A stretch of DNA of 64,000 bases from Hymenobacter latericoloratus (GCF_014199535.1 NZ_JACHNV010000001.1:682001-746000), one strand, 5' to 3'. Counted from the first letter of the stretch, positions 1 through 11,092 are shown. Translations and numbers: made by a program. The notes: generated by a model from the sequence alone, not told the origin.

Positions 1-2151
<2,151 letters not shown>

Positions 2152-2174
2152 TCTGAACCGGAGTAAATAAGAGA

Positions 2175-2208
2175 AGCCGGCTGGGGAAACCCAGCCGGCT
2201 TTTTCTTT
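2175..2208 (+). terminator. Intrinsic terminator of rpoC
   Basis: Perfect 11-bp stem (AGCCGGCTGGG / CCCAGCCGGCT) closed by a GAAA tetraloop at 2186-2189 and followed by TTTTTCTTTCTTT. A textbook Rho-independent terminator, placed between rpoC and the next small gene. Confidence 0.93.
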
Positions 2209-2236
2209 CTTTGGGCTGTATTATATCGCCAGCTTT

Positions 2237-2641
2237 ATGAATTCATCAACAGCTCTTGTAGACGTCACAAGCTCGAAATACCAAGTGGGGCAGGTGTGGA
2301 AATACAAGAATCGTCCGAATGAAGATAAGTCGACAGTGACGGTTGTGAAAGTCGAGTTACAGCATTCGAAGGCCGTAGTGGTGCATGTTGCAGTAAGCAA
2401 AGTGAAACTTCATGCTGAAGAGCCGAATGCGGAAAACGAAATATCTCATATGCCGTTCTCCGAAGACGCCTTGGATTCCAGCGTAACTGAGCTTCTCGAT
2501 GTAGTAGTAGATTTGCCTGACTTCGAGGAAGGATACGAAACTTGGAAAGAATCTTTCATGAGAGGAGAAGCAGGTTTCTTTTCTGTTAGCGTAGCTCAGG
2601 CTGTCGATTTCATAGACAGAACAATAAATTCCTGCGAGTAA
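2237..2641 (+). CDS. Uncharacterised small soluble protein
   Basis: 134 residues, no signal peptide or membrane segment, acidic. The N-terminal half has a beta-rich look (YQVGQVWKYKNRP, then alternating Val/Lys strands with AVVVHVAVSKVKL); the C-terminal half contains ISHMPFSEDALDSSVTELLD and LPDFEEGYETWKESF. From memory, similar proteins (GQVWKYKxRPxEExST..., HMPFSxxAL..., SVAEAVDF) form a widespread uncharacterised family, but I cannot name a function. The DNA is visibly less GC-rich and uses more A/T-ending codons than rpoC and the gene behind it. It lies after the rpoC terminator and 14 bases before a DUF3467 gene, so it may share a transcript with that gene. The skewed composition suggests later acquisition. 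Confidence 0.7.
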   Translation: MNSSTALVDVTSSKYQVGQVWKYKNRPNEDKSTVTVVKVELQHSKAVVVHVAVSKVKLHAEEPNAENEISHMPFSEDALDSSVTELLDVVVDLPDFEEGYETWKESFMRGEAGFFSVSVAQAVDFIDRTINSCE

Positions 2642-2655
2642 CACACTCAAGTAAT

Positions 2656-2997
2656 ATGCAACCCGAAAACACTCCCGAAACCAATCAACCCCAGGACCCC
2701 AACGCCATCAGCATCGAGCTGTCAGAGGAAATTGCAGAGGGCGAATACGCCAACCTTGCCATGATTGCGCATAGCAACAGCGAGTTTGTTATTGACTTTA
2801 TCCGGCTGATGCCGGGCCTGCCCAAAGCCAAGGTGAAGTCCCGCATCATCCTCACACCCGAGCACGCCAAACGACTGGTAGCGGCCCTGAACGAGAACAT
2901 TGAGCGGTTCGAGAAAACCAATGGCACCATCAAGGAGCAACCCGGTGAGGGGCCGTTATACCCCATGGGTTTCGGGGGTAAGATAGGCGAGGCCTAA
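2656..2997 (+). CDS. DUF3467 family protein
   Basis: 113 residues. The central part (ISIELSEEIAEGEYANLAM, HSNSEFVIDFIRLMPG, KAKVKSRIILTPEHAKRL) is the hallmark of the DUF3467 family, a small protein commonly encoded just downstream of rpoC in Bacteroidota. No membrane segment or signal peptide. The first 17 residues are a Gln/Pro/Asn-rich disordered leader. Its role is unknown; the conserved position next to RNA polymerase genes has suggested a link to transcription, but that is only inference. A terminator follows at 3021-3059. Confidence 0.85.
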   Translation: MQPENTPETNQPQDPNAISIELSEEIAEGEYANLAMIAHSNSEFVIDFIRLMPGLPKAKVKSRIILTPEHAKRLVAALNENIERFEKTNGTIKEQPGEGPLYPMGFGGKIGEA

Positions 2998-3020
2998 ACC
3001 AGAAAAAATCATACGTGAAT

Positions 3021-3059
3021 AAGGGCTTTTATCGAGAAGATAGAAGCCCTTTCTTCTTT
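3021..3059 (+). terminator. Intrinsic terminator after the DUF3467 gene
   Basis: Stem AAGGGCTT-T-TATC / GATA-G-AAGCCCTT with loop GAGAA (3034-3038), followed by TTTCTTCTTTA. It ends the small-gene unit behind rpoC. Confidence 0.85.
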
Positions 3060-3076
3060 ATGTCTTATTTGCATGC

Positions 3077-3110
3077 TTTCAGAAGGCCCGGTAGAAGTAC
3101 GTTATCTTTA
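3077..3110 (+). promoter_or_regulatory. Candidate Bacteroidota promoter, nearly leaderless
   Basis: TTTC at 3077-3080 and TATCTTTA at 3103-3110 resemble the -33 and -7 boxes, spaced by 22 bases. The -7-like box ends only 4 bases before the ATG at 3115, so a transcript from it would be leaderless or nearly so. Both boxes deviate from consensus. Confidence 0.35.
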
Positions 3111-3114
3111 CCAG

Positions 3115-3999
3115 ATGAACTACCTGATTTATCTGGCCTACGGTTCGGAAGCCATCCGCTGCGAAGCCTGCTACAGCATCCTCTCATACTACGAGCAGGT
3201 AGGCAGTCCCGCCCCTGATACGCAAATCCTGGTGTACACCGACGCCGCCGCCGCGTTTCAGCAGATTCTGGGGAGCCGGCCCTATATTTCCTACCCCGCC
3301 GTAAGCCCAGAACAGTGGCAGGCCTGGCGGGGTGCGGCCAACAAGGTGTACCTGCTCAAAATTGGGGTGCTGGAACACGCGGCGGCGCACTACCCTGGCA
3401 ACCTGCTGTTTTTGGATACAGACACCATCTGGCGCCGTAACCCGACGCCGCTGTTTGCTGCCATTGCGGCCGGGCACTTCTACATGCATCAGAATGAGGG
3501 CCGGCTCATCAATGGCAATACCCTGAGCCGGAAAGTGTACCGCCATCTGAAAACGCACGAGTGGGAAGTAGCAGGCCACACATTTAGGGTGACGCCGGAA
3601 ACGGAGCTGTTCAACTCCGGAGTTATTGCCCTGCGTAGCGACAAAGCCTACCTGCTGCGGGAGGTGATGACGCTGGCCGAGCAGCTCTACGCCACCTACA
3701 ACAAGCATATGATGGAGCAGCTGGCTTTTAGCCTGCGCCTGGCCGCCGAGGGCCCCATTGCCGACGTGCCCGATTACCTCTGGCACTACTGGAACCTAAA
3801 AGAAGCGCGGCCAGCCCTTGTGCAGGTCTTCCACACATATGGCACGCACCCCTCCGCCGAGTTATTAGCGCGCCTGCACCAGCTACAGCTGCCGCGGCTG
3901 CATGAGCAGGAACTGGCCTACCGGAATTTGCCGGGCTGGCGCCGGGCCCTGCGCAAGCTCGTCGGGCGCCGCTGGCGCCTACCCCCGTTAGAGGTTTGA
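3115..3999 (+). CDS. Putative GT-A-like glycosyltransferase
   Basis: 294 residues from the ATG at 3115. An in-frame ATG 14 codons upstream (3073) would sit on the promoter-like sequence and adds only poorly conserved residues. The protein has no signal peptide or membrane helix. It shows a nucleotide-sugar transferase layout: N-terminal YLAYGSEAIRCEACYSI, then ILVYTDAAAAF, then LLFLDTDTIW with a DxD-type metal/nucleotide motif (DTD), then NSGVIALRSD and MMEQLAF, typical of GT-A enzymes that modify glycans. The acceptor cannot be read from the sequence. It is a single gene between two terminated units, with its own likely promoter. The fold-level call is moderately safe; the substrate is unknown. 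Confidence 0.6.
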   Translation: MNYLIYLAYGSEAIRCEACYSILSYYEQVGSPAPDTQILVYTDAAAAFQQILGSRPYISYPAVSPEQWQAWRGAANKVYLLKIGVLEHAAAHYPGNLLFLDTDTIWRRNPTPLFAAIAAGHFYMHQNEGRLINGNTLSRKVYRHLKTHEWEVAGHTFRVTPETELFNSGVIALRSDKAYLLREVMTLAEQLYATYNKHMMEQLAFSLRLAAEGPIADVPDYLWHYWNLKEARPALVQVFHTYGTHPSAELLARLHQLQLPRLHEQELAYRNLPGWRRALRKLVGRRWRLPPLEV

Positions 4000-4106
4000 A
4001 GGTCGGCGGGGGGGTAGGAGAGAGGCGGCCGCGCGCAGAAATAACCACGGCCGTAGCTCCCGGAGAAGAGGCGATGAGTTGCTCTAAAATTAACTCTTTC
4101 AACCCG

Positions 4107-4138
4107 TTTGCTATTTCATACGAACTTCTCTACCTTTG
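4107..4138 (+). promoter_or_regulatory. Promoter of the rpsL-rpsG-fusA-rpsJ operon
   Basis: TTTG (4107-4110), 20 bases, TACCTTTG (4131-4138): an almost ideal Bacteroidota -33/-7 pair. Transcription would start near 4145, giving a leader of about 40 bases before rpsL. Confidence 0.75.
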
Positions 4139-4186
4139 CAAGCCTAATTTTTGGGAGAGAACCCTCCTTGACAAAACCTACCGTAG

Positions 4187-4615
4187 ATGCCTACTATCAA
4201 CCAGTTAGTACGAAAAGGCCGCGAGAAGCTGACGACCAAGTCGAAGTCGCCGGCCCTTGATTCGTGCCCGCAGCGCCGTGGCGTTTGCACCCGTGTGTAC
4301 ACCACCACGCCTAAGAAGCCGAACTCGGCTATGCGTAAAGTTGCCCGTGTGCGCCTGACCAACGGCAAAGAAGTTAACGCCTACATCCCCGGTGAAGGCC
4401 ACAACCTGCAGGAGCACAGCATCGTGCTGATCCGTGGTGGCCGTGTGAAAGACCTTCCCGGTGTACGTTACCACATCATCCGTGGCGCTCTTGACACCGC
4501 CGGCGTAAACGGCCGTCTGCAGCGTCGTTCCAAGTACGGCGCGAAGCGTCCGAAGCCCGGCCAGGCTCCCGCAGCTGGCAAAGGTGGCAAACCCGCACCC
4601 GGCAAGAAAAAGTAA
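4187..4615 (+). CDS. rpsL: 30S ribosomal protein S12 (uS12)
   Basis: 142 residues; decoding-centre protein of the small subunit. Starts [12 protein letters not shown] and carries the two segments that control accuracy, [10 protein letters not shown] and [13 protein letters not shown], with the lysines of the streptomycin-sensitive wild type in both. The C-terminus runs past the usual end in a basic Gly/Ala/Pro/Lys tail ([20 protein letters not shown]). First gene of the str operon, directly behind a consensus promoter; rpsG follows after 86 bases. Confidence 0.98.
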   Translation: MPTINQLVRKGREKLTTKSKSPALDSCPQRRGVCTRVYTTTPKKPNSAMRKVARVRLTNGKEVNAYIPGEGHNLQEHSIVLIRGGRVKDLPGVRYHIIRGALDTAGVNGRLQRRSKYGAKRPKPGQAPAAGKGGKPAPGKKK

Positions 4616-4701
4616 TTGAAAACGAGGGCGGCAGCGCCCGGCGCCGGCTAGCAAATGGTTCTTAGTCCGTTGCCTGCTGTCCGTCGCTCATTTCTACTCC
4701 C

Positions 4702-5169
4702 ATGAGAAAGTCAAAACCGAAAAAGCGCATCCTCCTGCCTGACCCCAAGTTCAAGGAGACGCTGGTAACCCGCTTCGTCAACTACATGATGTACGACGGG
4801 AAGAAAAACCTGGCCTACACCATTTTCTACGATGCCTGCGAGCTGGTTGAGCAGCGCACCAAGGAAAGCGGCCTGGAAATGTGGCGCAAAGCCCTCAACA
4901 ACGTAATGCCGACCGTGGAGGTGAAAAGCCGCCGCGTAGGTGGTGCTACCTTCCAGGTGCCCACCGAGGTTCGTCCGGACCGTCGTATTGCCGTTGGCTC
5001 GAAGTGGCTGATCCAATACGCTCGTCGTCGTGGTGAGAAGACCATGAAGGACAAGCTGGCTGGCGAAATCATTGCCGCCGCCAAAGGTGAAGGTGCTGCC
5101 GTGAAGAAAAAGGACGACACGCACCGGATGGCAGAAGCCAACAAGGCTTTCTCGCACTTCCGCTTCTAA
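4702..5169 (+). CDS. rpsG: 30S ribosomal protein S7 (uS7)
   Basis: 155 residues, normal length. Binds the 3' major domain of 16S rRNA and nucleates head assembly. Recognised by [19 protein letters not shown], the [21 protein letters not shown] segment (positions about 77-97) and the [14 protein letters not shown] end. Lies between rpsL and fusA with gaps of 86 and 106 bases. Confidence 0.98.
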   Translation: MRKSKPKKRILLPDPKFKETLVTRFVNYMMYDGKKNLAYTIFYDACELVEQRTKESGLEMWRKALNNVMPTVEVKSRRVGGATFQVPTEVRPDRRIAVGSKWLIQYARRRGEKTMKDKLAGEIIAAAKGEGAAVKKKDDTHRMAEANKAFSHFRF

Positions 5170-5275
5170 TCAGACCGAGCAGGGGCTTTAGAAGTTGTCG
5201 GCTCCGGGAATGAGAAAAGAGATTTTCGCGTTCTACGAGCTCAACTACTGAAGTCCCTACGTCACAAAAAAAGCA

Positions 5276-7417
5276 ATGGCTGTTAATAAAGATCTGCAAT
5301 ACCTCCGGAACATCGGGATTATGGCGCACATCGACGCCGGTAAGACCACCACGTCGGAGCGCATTCTCTACTACACCGGTAAAACCCACAAAATCGGGGA
5401 GGTGCACGAAGGTGCTGCCACGATGGACTGGATGGAGCAGGAGCAGGAGCGTGGTATCACCATCACGTCGGCCGCTACTACTACCTTCTGGAACTACCCG
5501 ACCGTACAGGGCGACCCGACTCCGGAGACCAAACAATACAAAATCAACCTGATCGATACCCCCGGTCACGTGGACTTCACCGTAGAGGTAGAACGTTCGC
5601 TGCGTGTTCTGGACGGTGCCGTGGCTCTGTTCTGCGCTGTTTCGGGTGTGGAGCCGCAGTCGGAAACCGTATGGCGTCAGGCTGACAAATACAAAGTGCC
5701 GCGCATCTGCTTCGTTAACAAGATGGACCGCGCTGGTGCTGACTTCTTCAAGGCCGTATCGGAAATCAAAGAAAAGCTGGGCGCTAACCCCGTGCCGCTG
5801 CAAATCCCGATTGGCGCTGAAGATACCTTCAAAGGCGTAGTTGACCTGCTGACTGGCAAAGCCATCGTATGGGACGACGCTACCCAGGGCAAAACCTACA
5901 AGGAAGTGGAAGTTCCCGAAGACCTCGTGGACACCGTAGCCGAGTGGCGTGAGAAGCTCGTGGAAAGCGTAGCTGAGTACGATGACACCTTGATGGAGAA
6001 ATTCTTCGAGGATCCGGACAGCATCACCCGCGAAGAGATGATGACGGTAATCCGCAAAGCGGTTATCGACATGAAGTTCTCGCCGGTAATGTGCGGGTCA
6101 GCCTTCAAAAACAAAGGTGTTCAGGCTATGCTGGACGCGGTAATGGCCTACCTGCCCTCGCCGCTCGACATGCCTGCTATTATGGGTACCAACCCTGACA
6201 CCGGCGAGGAAGTTGAGCGTCACCCCGACAACGACGAGCCCTTCACGGCTTTGGCATTCAAAATTGCTACCGACCCCTTCGTAGGTCGTCTGTGCTTCTT
6301 CCGTTGCTACAGCGGGCAGCTGGATGCTGGCTCGTATGTATTCAACAACCGCACCGGCAAGAAGGAGCGTATCTCGCGCCTGATGCAGATGCACTCCAAC
6401 AAGCAGAATCCCATCGACAAAATCCAGGCTGGTGACATTGCTGCCGGTGTGGGTTTCAAAGACATCAAAACCGGTGACACGCTGACCGACGAGAAGTCGC
6501 GCGTAGTGCTGGAGTCGATGTCGTTCCCCGAGCCCGTTATCGGTTACGCTATTGAGCCGAAAACGCAGGCTGACGTGGATAAGATGGGTATGGCTATTGC
6601 CAAACTCGTGGAAGAAGACCCCACCCTCGTAGTACAGACCGACCAGGAAACTGGTCAGACGGTATTGCGCGGTATGGGTGAGCTTCACCTCGAAATTATC
6701 ATCGACCGGATGCGTCGTGAATTCAAGGTGGAAATCAACCAGGGTGCTCCGCAGGTAGCGTACAAAGAGGTTCTCACTAAGAAAGTTGAGCACCGCGAAA
6801 CCTACAAGAAGCAGACCGGTGGTCGTGGTAAATTCGGTGATATCGTGTTCGAACTGGGCCCGAAAGAAACCGACCCCGAGAAGCCCGGCCTGGAGTTCGT
6901 GAACGACATCACGGGTGGTGTAATCCCCCGCGAATTCATCGCTCCGGTGCAGAAAGGTTTCGAAGAAGCCATGAAGAACGGTCCGCTGGCCGGCTTCCCG
7001 CTCGACAACATGAAGGTGCGTCTGTTCTTCGGTTCCTACCACGATGTGGACTCGGATGCTCTGTCGTTCGAACTCGCTGCTCGTGGTGGCTTCCGTGAAG
7101 CTGCCAAGCAAGCTGGTCCGAAACTGCTCGAGCCCATCATGGCCGTTGAAGTAGTAACGCCGGATGAGTACACGGGTTCGGTAACTGGTGACTTGAACCG
7201 TCGTCGGGGCATCATGAAGGGCATGGACACCAAAGGCGGTGCTAACGTGGTAAAAGCTGACGTTCCACTGTCGGAGCTGTTCGGCTACGTAACCTCGCTG
7301 CGTACCATCACTTCGGGTCGTGCTTCGGCCTCGCTGACCTTCTCGCACTACGACCAGGTTCCCACGAACTTGGCTGAAGGCATCATCGCTAAGCAAAAGG
7401 GTAACGCCATCCGCTAA
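5276..7417 (+). CDS. fusA: Elongation factor G
   Basis: 713 residues; the GTPase that drives translocation on the ribosome. G1 is AHIDAGKT (17-24), the switch I region is [16 protein letters not shown]3 is DTPGHVD (94-100) and G4 NKMD lies near 148. The C-terminal half shows the domain IV segment [12 protein letters not shown] and the domain V end [15 protein letters not shown] with [20 protein letters not shown]. Single canonical copy in the str operon; rpsJ follows after 21 bases. No unusual insertion seen. Confidence 0.98.
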   Translation: MAVNKDLQYLRNIGIMAHIDAGKTTTSERILYYTGKTHKIGEVHEGAATMDWMEQEQERGITITSAATTTFWNYPTVQGDPTPETKQYKINLIDTPGHVDFTVEVERSLRVLDGAVALFCAVSGVEPQSETVWRQADKYKVPRICFVNKMDRAGADFFKAVSEIKEKLGANPVPLQIPIGAEDTFKGVVDLLTGKAIVWDDATQGKTYKEVEVPEDLVDTVAEWREKLVESVAEYDDTLMEKFFEDPDSITREEMMTVIRKAVIDMKFSPVMCGSAFKNKGVQAMLDAVMAYLPSPLDMPAIMGTNPDTGEEVERHPDNDEPFTALAFKIATDPFVGRLCFFRCYSGQLDAGSYVFNNRTGKKERISRLMQMHSNKQNPIDKIQAGDIAAGVGFKDIKTGDTLTDEKSRVVLESMSFPEPVIGYAIEPKTQADVDKMGMAIAKLVEEDPTLVVQTDQETGQTVLRGMGELHLEIIIDRMRREFKVEINQGAPQVAYKEVLTKKVEHRETYKKQTGGRGKFGDIVFELGPKETDPEKPGLEFVNDITGGVIPREFIAPVQKGFEEAMKNGPLAGFPLDNMKVRLFFGSYHDVDSDALSFELAARGGFREAAKQAGPKLLEPIMAVEVVTPDEYTGSVTGDLNRRRGIMKGMDTKGGANVVKADVPLSELFGYVTSLRTITSGRASASLTFSHYDQVPTNLAEGIIAKQKGNAIR

Positions 7418-7438
7418 TACCGCTTCCTCATTACAGAC

Positions 7439-7744
7439 ATGAATCAGAAAATTCGCATCAAACTGAAATCCTACGACCACAACTTGGTGGACAAATCGTC
7501 GGAGAAGATTGTGAAGGCGGTAAAGGCTACGGGCGCTATCGTAAGCGGCCCCATTCCGCTGCCCACCGATAAGGAGAAGTTCACCGTACTCCGTTCGCCC
7601 CACGTGAACAAGAAGTCGCGGGAGCAATTCCAGCTCTGCACCTATAAGCGCCTCGTTGACATCTACTCGACCTCGTCGAAGACGGTAGATGCCCTGATGA
7701 AGCTGGAGCTGCCCAGCGGCGTTGACGTTGAAATCAAAGTCTGA
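7439..7744 (+). CDS. rpsJ: 30S ribosomal protein S10 (uS10)
   Basis: 101 residues, normal length. Head protein of the small subunit; recognised by [14 protein letters not shown], the [28 protein letters not shown] loop and the [19 protein letters not shown] end. In most bacteria it opens the S10 operon with rplC right behind. Here it is followed by a strong terminator and an unrelated gene, and rplC begins 1.75 kb later. Confidence 0.98.
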   Translation: MNQKIRIKLKSYDHNLVDKSSEKIVKAVKATGAIVSGPIPLPTDKEKFTVLRSPHVNKKSREQFQLCTYKRLVDIYSTSSKTVDALMKLELPSGVDVEIKV

Positions 7745-7770
7745 GGACCTGATTTTTAGCTAAGCCACAA

Positions 7771-7812
7771 AAACGCCCCATTGGTTTTTCGGAACCGATG
7801 GGGCGTTTTCTT
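7771..7812 (+). terminator. Intrinsic terminator separating rpsJ from the downstream gene
   Basis: Long hairpin: AAACGCCCCAT-T-GGTT pairs with AACC-G-ATGGGGCGTTT around a TTTCGG loop, followed by TCTTTT. It splits the usual str-S10 transcript after rpsJ. Confidence 0.9.
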
Positions 7813-7871
7813 TTATTGGTTGCAACTTGTACCTAAGGTAAGAGCTCCACTGTAGGTAGAGTCTTGTCTGT

Positions 7872-9194
7872 ATGTTTAGACAGGTGCGGTCTGCCGCTCC
7901 TTCATTTTGTTGCATGATTTCTTCTCTGGGCTCCATCCTGACACTTCAGCGGCTACAGATAGCTGCTACCTTTTTCTGTATTTGTGTTATCCTGGGGTTG
8001 TTCACGAGTTCTTTCTTCCGGATTCTACCCAGCATCGGCATGGCCGGACTATTGGCAACCGGTATTGTGAGTTATGGCTTGCACAGAAAGGTTTACTCCC
8101 GGATGCACGGATCAATCTATAGTGCTTTTTCCTTGGTGTACATTATCCATCTGGTATCAGGATTTCTAATATCGGCGGTTAACTGGGGGGAGTATAAGCG
8201 GGATATAGTGCTGCAGTTACCATTCCTGATTTTACCTCTTGCATTTTGGCTATTACCAGCTTTGCCGGGCGCCCATCTTCGGAAGCTTTGGTTTTGCCTG
8301 ATAGGCGCTGCTACTACTGCGGCCCTACTGAGCACTGTTAATTACGTTCTGCACTTCGAGCAGATAAATGAGCTATACCTTCATTCGAAAGTAATGCCCA
8401 CCGAGCCAGACCACATTCGGTTCAGCCTAATCATTACTTTGGCTATTGCTGCTGGTGGAGCACTGTTGATGCACCAAAGCATTACAGGCATTGGCAAGAA
8501 ACTGGTGGTAGGAGCCGTGCTGTTCCTGGCGCTATACCAGCATATGCTGGCTGTACGTAGTGGCCTCCTGACATTTTATTTTTTGGGAGGGGTAACGTGC
8601 TTATGGCTCGTTATGCGTCGGCAGCAGTATTACCGAGCTCTACAACTGGCCGCCGGCCTCTTATTACTGCCTGTATTGAGTTATGTATGCTTTCCAACAT
8701 TTCGCAATAAATCAGTAAATACCCGGGAGGACGTTGGCCGTGTGGAGCACACCGCCTCCGCCAATAACTACTCCTTGGTAGGTAGAGTGTACTCCTATAA
8801 AGTAGCCTTAAAAGTTATTAAGGATAATCCGTGGTTTGGCGTAGGCAAAGCCGATATCGAATCGGAAATGGCCATTCACTACCGGCAAGATTACCCTACC
8901 ATTCAACCAGAAGCATACATCCAGCCTCACAATCAATATCTGTACTCTACAGTAGCGTTTGGTGGGGTTGGTTTGTTACTGTTCATTATCGGGTTTTATT
9001 ATCCGGGATTGAGCATATGGCCACGTCATGCTCCTTTGTTGTTAGCTCAATACATCATTACTACACTATCGTTTCTGGTTGAATACACCCTGGAAACCCA
9101 AATAGGATTGGCTTTTGCCTTATTTTTTCTGTTGCTGGCGCTAGAAGGATGTAAAAGCCCCGCCAGCCCGGAGAAGGAATGGCGCCCAGCGTAG
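7872..9194 (+). CDS. O-antigen ligase family (Wzy_C-like) polytopic membrane protein
   Basis: 440 residues from the ATG at 7872. The ATG at 7914 (MISSLGSILTLQ) is an equally good start, because the sequence over 7871-7878 resembles a -7 promoter box (TATGTTTA). About ten hydrophobic segments, with a large periplasmic loop near residues 290-360 holding SLVGRVYSYKVALKVIKDNP, GVGKADIES and QPHNQYLYS. That arrangement is typical of O-antigen ligases and polymerases (PF04932), which join undecaprenyl-linked glycans to lipid A core or to each other at the periplasmic face. The coding sequence is clearly less GC-rich than the ribosomal genes on both sides. It sits between rpsJ and rplC, an unusual place. 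Whether it acts as ligase or polymerase cannot be told from sequence. Confidence 0.75.
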   Translation: MFRQVRSAAPSFCCMISSLGSILTLQRLQIAATFFCICVILGLFTSSFFRILPSIGMAGLLATGIVSYGLHRKVYSRMHGSIYSAFSLVYIIHLVSGFLISAVNWGEYKRDIVLQLPFLILPLAFWLLPALPGAHLRKLWFCLIGAATTAALLSTVNYVLHFEQINELYLHSKVMPTEPDHIRFSLIITLAIAAGGALLMHQSITGIGKKLVVGAVLFLALYQHMLAVRSGLLTFYFLGGVTCLWLVMRRQQYYRALQLAAGLLLLPVLSYVCFPTFRNKSVNTREDVGRVEHTASANNYSLVGRVYSYKVALKVIKDNPWFGVGKADIESEMAIHYRQDYPTIQPEAYIQPHNQYLYSTVAFGGVGLLLFIIGFYYPGLSIWPRHAPLLLAQYIITTLSFLVEYTLETQIGLAFALFFLLLALEGCKSPASPEKEWRPA

Positions 9195-9379
9195 GGTTCC
9201 GTTAATCCGTACATTTCTTGTGTACTGGATTGGATTTTCCCGTAACAGAACCAACTGTTGAAGCGTCTGCCGGGTAGAGAAGATTCTAGGGTGAGTAAGC
9301 GAATTCTGCCAGACGTTACAAGAGTAAGAAGTTGAAAGTCAGGGTAGCTCACTGCAAATGAAACCGCCGGGGTAGCGTT

Positions 9380-9391
9380 CGAAATATTTCG
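9380..9391. promoter_or_regulatory. 12-bp palindrome upstream of the rplC promoter
   Basis: CGAAATATTTCG is perfectly palindromic; flanking bases (GCGTT on the left, AAACGC on the right) extend it imperfectly. It lies 32 bases before the -7 box of rplC. Operator-like, but no regulator is known. Confidence 0.3.
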
Positions 9392-9423
9392 AAACGCAAT
9401 TAGAATATCAGGTAACAATTTCC

Positions 9424-9431
9424 TAGCTTTG
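9424..9431 (+). promoter_or_regulatory. -7 box of the rplC (S10) operon promoter
   Basis: TAGCTTTG matches the Bacteroidota -7 consensus; TTAG at 9400-9403, 20 bases upstream, is a weak -33. The position fits a new transcription start after the inserted gene, with a leader of about 60 bases before rplC. Confidence 0.55.
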
Positions 9432-9443
9432 CACTCCATTTCC

Positions 9444-9471
9444 GAAAACGCCACTTGGGCGTTTTCAAGTG
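9444..9471 (+). promoter_or_regulatory. Hairpin in the rplC leader, possible attenuator
   Basis: GAAAACGCC (9444-9452) pairs perfectly with GGCGTTTTC (9458-9466) around ACTTG; TTTTT follows at 9476-9480. The loop plus its closing base (CACTTG, 9452-9457) can alternatively pair with CAAGTG (9466-9471), giving two mutually exclusive hairpins in the short leader. This fits attenuation or autogenous control of a ribosomal operon, but function is inferred only. Confidence 0.45.
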
Positions 9472-9496
9472 TGTCTTTTTCTAAAACCCCAATCGA

Positions 9497-10117
9497 ATGC
9501 CTGGCATCATCGGTAAGAAAATCGGTATGACAAGCCTCTTCACTCCGGACGGGAAGAACATCCCTGTTACGCTCATTGAAGCGGGTCCGTGCGTAGTGAC
9601 GCAGGTTAAGACCATCGAAACGGACGGCTACACCGCCATCCAGCTCGGCTACGGCGAGAAGAAGGCGAAGAACACCACCAAAGCACTGGCTGGTCACTTC
9701 GCGAAAGCCGGAACCACTCCCAAGAAAAAACTCGTTGAGTTCCGCACTGACGAGGCCAGCTCCTTCACGGCTGGTTCCACCATCGACGCTACCTTGTTTG
9801 AAGAAGGTGAGTTCGTTGACGTGGTAGGCACCTCGAAAGGCAAAGGTTTCCAAGGCGTTGTAAAGCGCTACAACTTTGCCGGGGTAGGTGGCCAAACGCA
9901 CGGTCAGCACAACCGCGGCCGTCACCCCGGTTCTATCGGTGCCTGCTCCTGGCCCTCCCGCGTGTTCAAGGGCATGCGCATGGGTGGCCGTATGGGCAAC
10001 GACCGGGTGAAAGTGCAGAACCTGAAGGTGATGCGCATTGTAGCCGACAAAAACCTCATCGTGGTGAGCGGCTCGGTTCCCGGTGCCAAGAACTCTTTCG
10101 TGGTCCTGGAAAAATAA
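9497..10117 (+). CDS. rplC: 50S ribosomal protein L3 (uL3)
   Basis: 206 residues, normal length. Early-assembly protein near the peptidyl-transferase centre. Starts [15 protein letters not shown]; the extended loop holding [18 protein letters not shown], with the Gln that is methylated in many bacteria, is present, as is the [14 protein letters not shown] end. First gene of the S10 block here, behind its own promoter and leader hairpin; rplD follows after 9 bases. Confidence 0.98.
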   Translation: MPGIIGKKIGMTSLFTPDGKNIPVTLIEAGPCVVTQVKTIETDGYTAIQLGYGEKKAKNTTKALAGHFAKAGTTPKKKLVEFRTDEASSFTAGSTIDATLFEEGEFVDVVGTSKGKGFQGVVKRYNFAGVGGQTHGQHNRGRHPGSIGACSWPSRVFKGMRMGGRMGNDRVKVQNLKVMRIVADKNLIVVSGSVPGAKNSFVVLEK

Positions 10118-10126
10118 GCTAGCAAG

Positions 10127-10765
10127 ATGGAACTGTCAGTAATTAACATCAAAGGCGAGGACACCGGCCGTAAGGTTACCCTGTCCGACGCCATCTTCGG
10201 CCTGGAGCCGAATGAGCACGTGATGTACCTCGACGTGAAGCAGTACTTGGCCAACCAGCGCCAAGGCACGCACAAGTCGAAGCAGCGTAACGAAGTACAC
10301 GGCACCACCAAAAAGCTGAAAAAGCAAAAAGGTACTGGTGGCGCCCGTGCTGGCTCCATGAAGTCAGGTGTATTCGTAGGTGGCGGCCGTATTTTCGGTC
10401 CTCAACCCCGCGACTACGGCTTCAAGCTGAACAAGAAAACCAAGCGTCTGGCCCGTCTGTCGGCTCTTTCTAGCCTGGCTAAAGACGGCAAAGTAGCCGT
10501 AGTGGAAAACATCACACTGTCGGCTCCTAAAACCAAGGAGTTTGCCGCCATCCTAGCTGATCTGAAGCTGAACAATGGCCGCAAGACCCTGCTGGTGACT
10601 GGCTCGGTTGACAAGAACGTGGTGTTGTCGGCCCGCAACATTCAGCGAGTGAGCGTAGCTACCCCCGTAGCCCTGAACACCCACGACTTGCTGAACACAG
10701 ACACCCTGCTGCTGTCGGAAGATGGGTTGAGCGCACTGGAACAACTCTATACCACTGCTGAGTAA
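10127..10765 (+). CDS. rplD: 50S ribosomal protein L4 (uL4)
   Basis: 212 residues. Lines the exit tunnel through the loop with KKLKKQKGTGGARAGSMKSG and VGGGRIFGPQPRDYGFKLNKK, both clear here. In E. coli L4 also represses its own operon; whether the leader upstream of rplC serves this purpose here is open. The stop codon overlaps the ATG of rplW by one base. Confidence 0.97.
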   Translation: MELSVINIKGEDTGRKVTLSDAIFGLEPNEHVMYLDVKQYLANQRQGTHKSKQRNEVHGTTKKLKKQKGTGGARAGSMKSGVFVGGGRIFGPQPRDYGFKLNKKTKRLARLSALSSLAKDGKVAVVENITLSAPKTKEFAAILADLKLNNGRKTLLVTGSVDKNVVLSARNIQRVSVATPVALNTHDLLNTDTLLLSEDGLSALEQLYTTAE

Positions 10766-11052
10766 TGAGCATCCTGAAGAAACCCATCGTAACTGAAAAG
10801 GCTACGGGTCTGAACGACAAAAGCCAGTACGCTTTCGAAGTGGCTATTGACGCCAACAAGGTTCAGATCAAAAAAGAGATTGAGCAACTGTACGGAGTGA
10901 CGGTAACGGGCGTTAGCACCATCCGCACCATCGGCAAAGTGAAATCGAAGTTCACGAAAGGCGGTGCCGTTTCCGGCCGTCGCCCTCATGGCAAAAAAGC
11001 CATCGTGACCGTGAAGGAAGGCGACGTTATCGACTTCTACAGCGGCCTGTAA
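10765..11052 (+). CDS. rplW: 50S ribosomal protein L23 (uL23)
   Basis: 95 residues. Sits at the tunnel exit and docks trigger factor, SRP and the Sec translocon. Recognised by SILKKPIVTEKATGL, YAFEVAIDANKVQIKKEIEQLYGV and the basic FTKGGAVSGRRPHGKKAIVTV segment. One-base overlap with rplD implies translational coupling; 40 bases separate it from rplB. Confidence 0.97.
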   Translation: MSILKKPIVTEKATGLNDKSQYAFEVAIDANKVQIKKEIEQLYGVTVTGVSTIRTIGKVKSKFTKGGAVSGRRPHGKKAIVTVKEGDVIDFYSGL

Positions 11053-11092
11053 GCCTGCTTCCCGCCAAGATTTTTTTTCTTAAGCAAGAGTA

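Noticed and set aside
9444..9471. H-type pseudoknot between hairpin loop and 3' flank of the rplC leader
   Set aside because: With no connecting bases the strand cannot span a 9-bp stem; only alternative hairpins are sterically possible.
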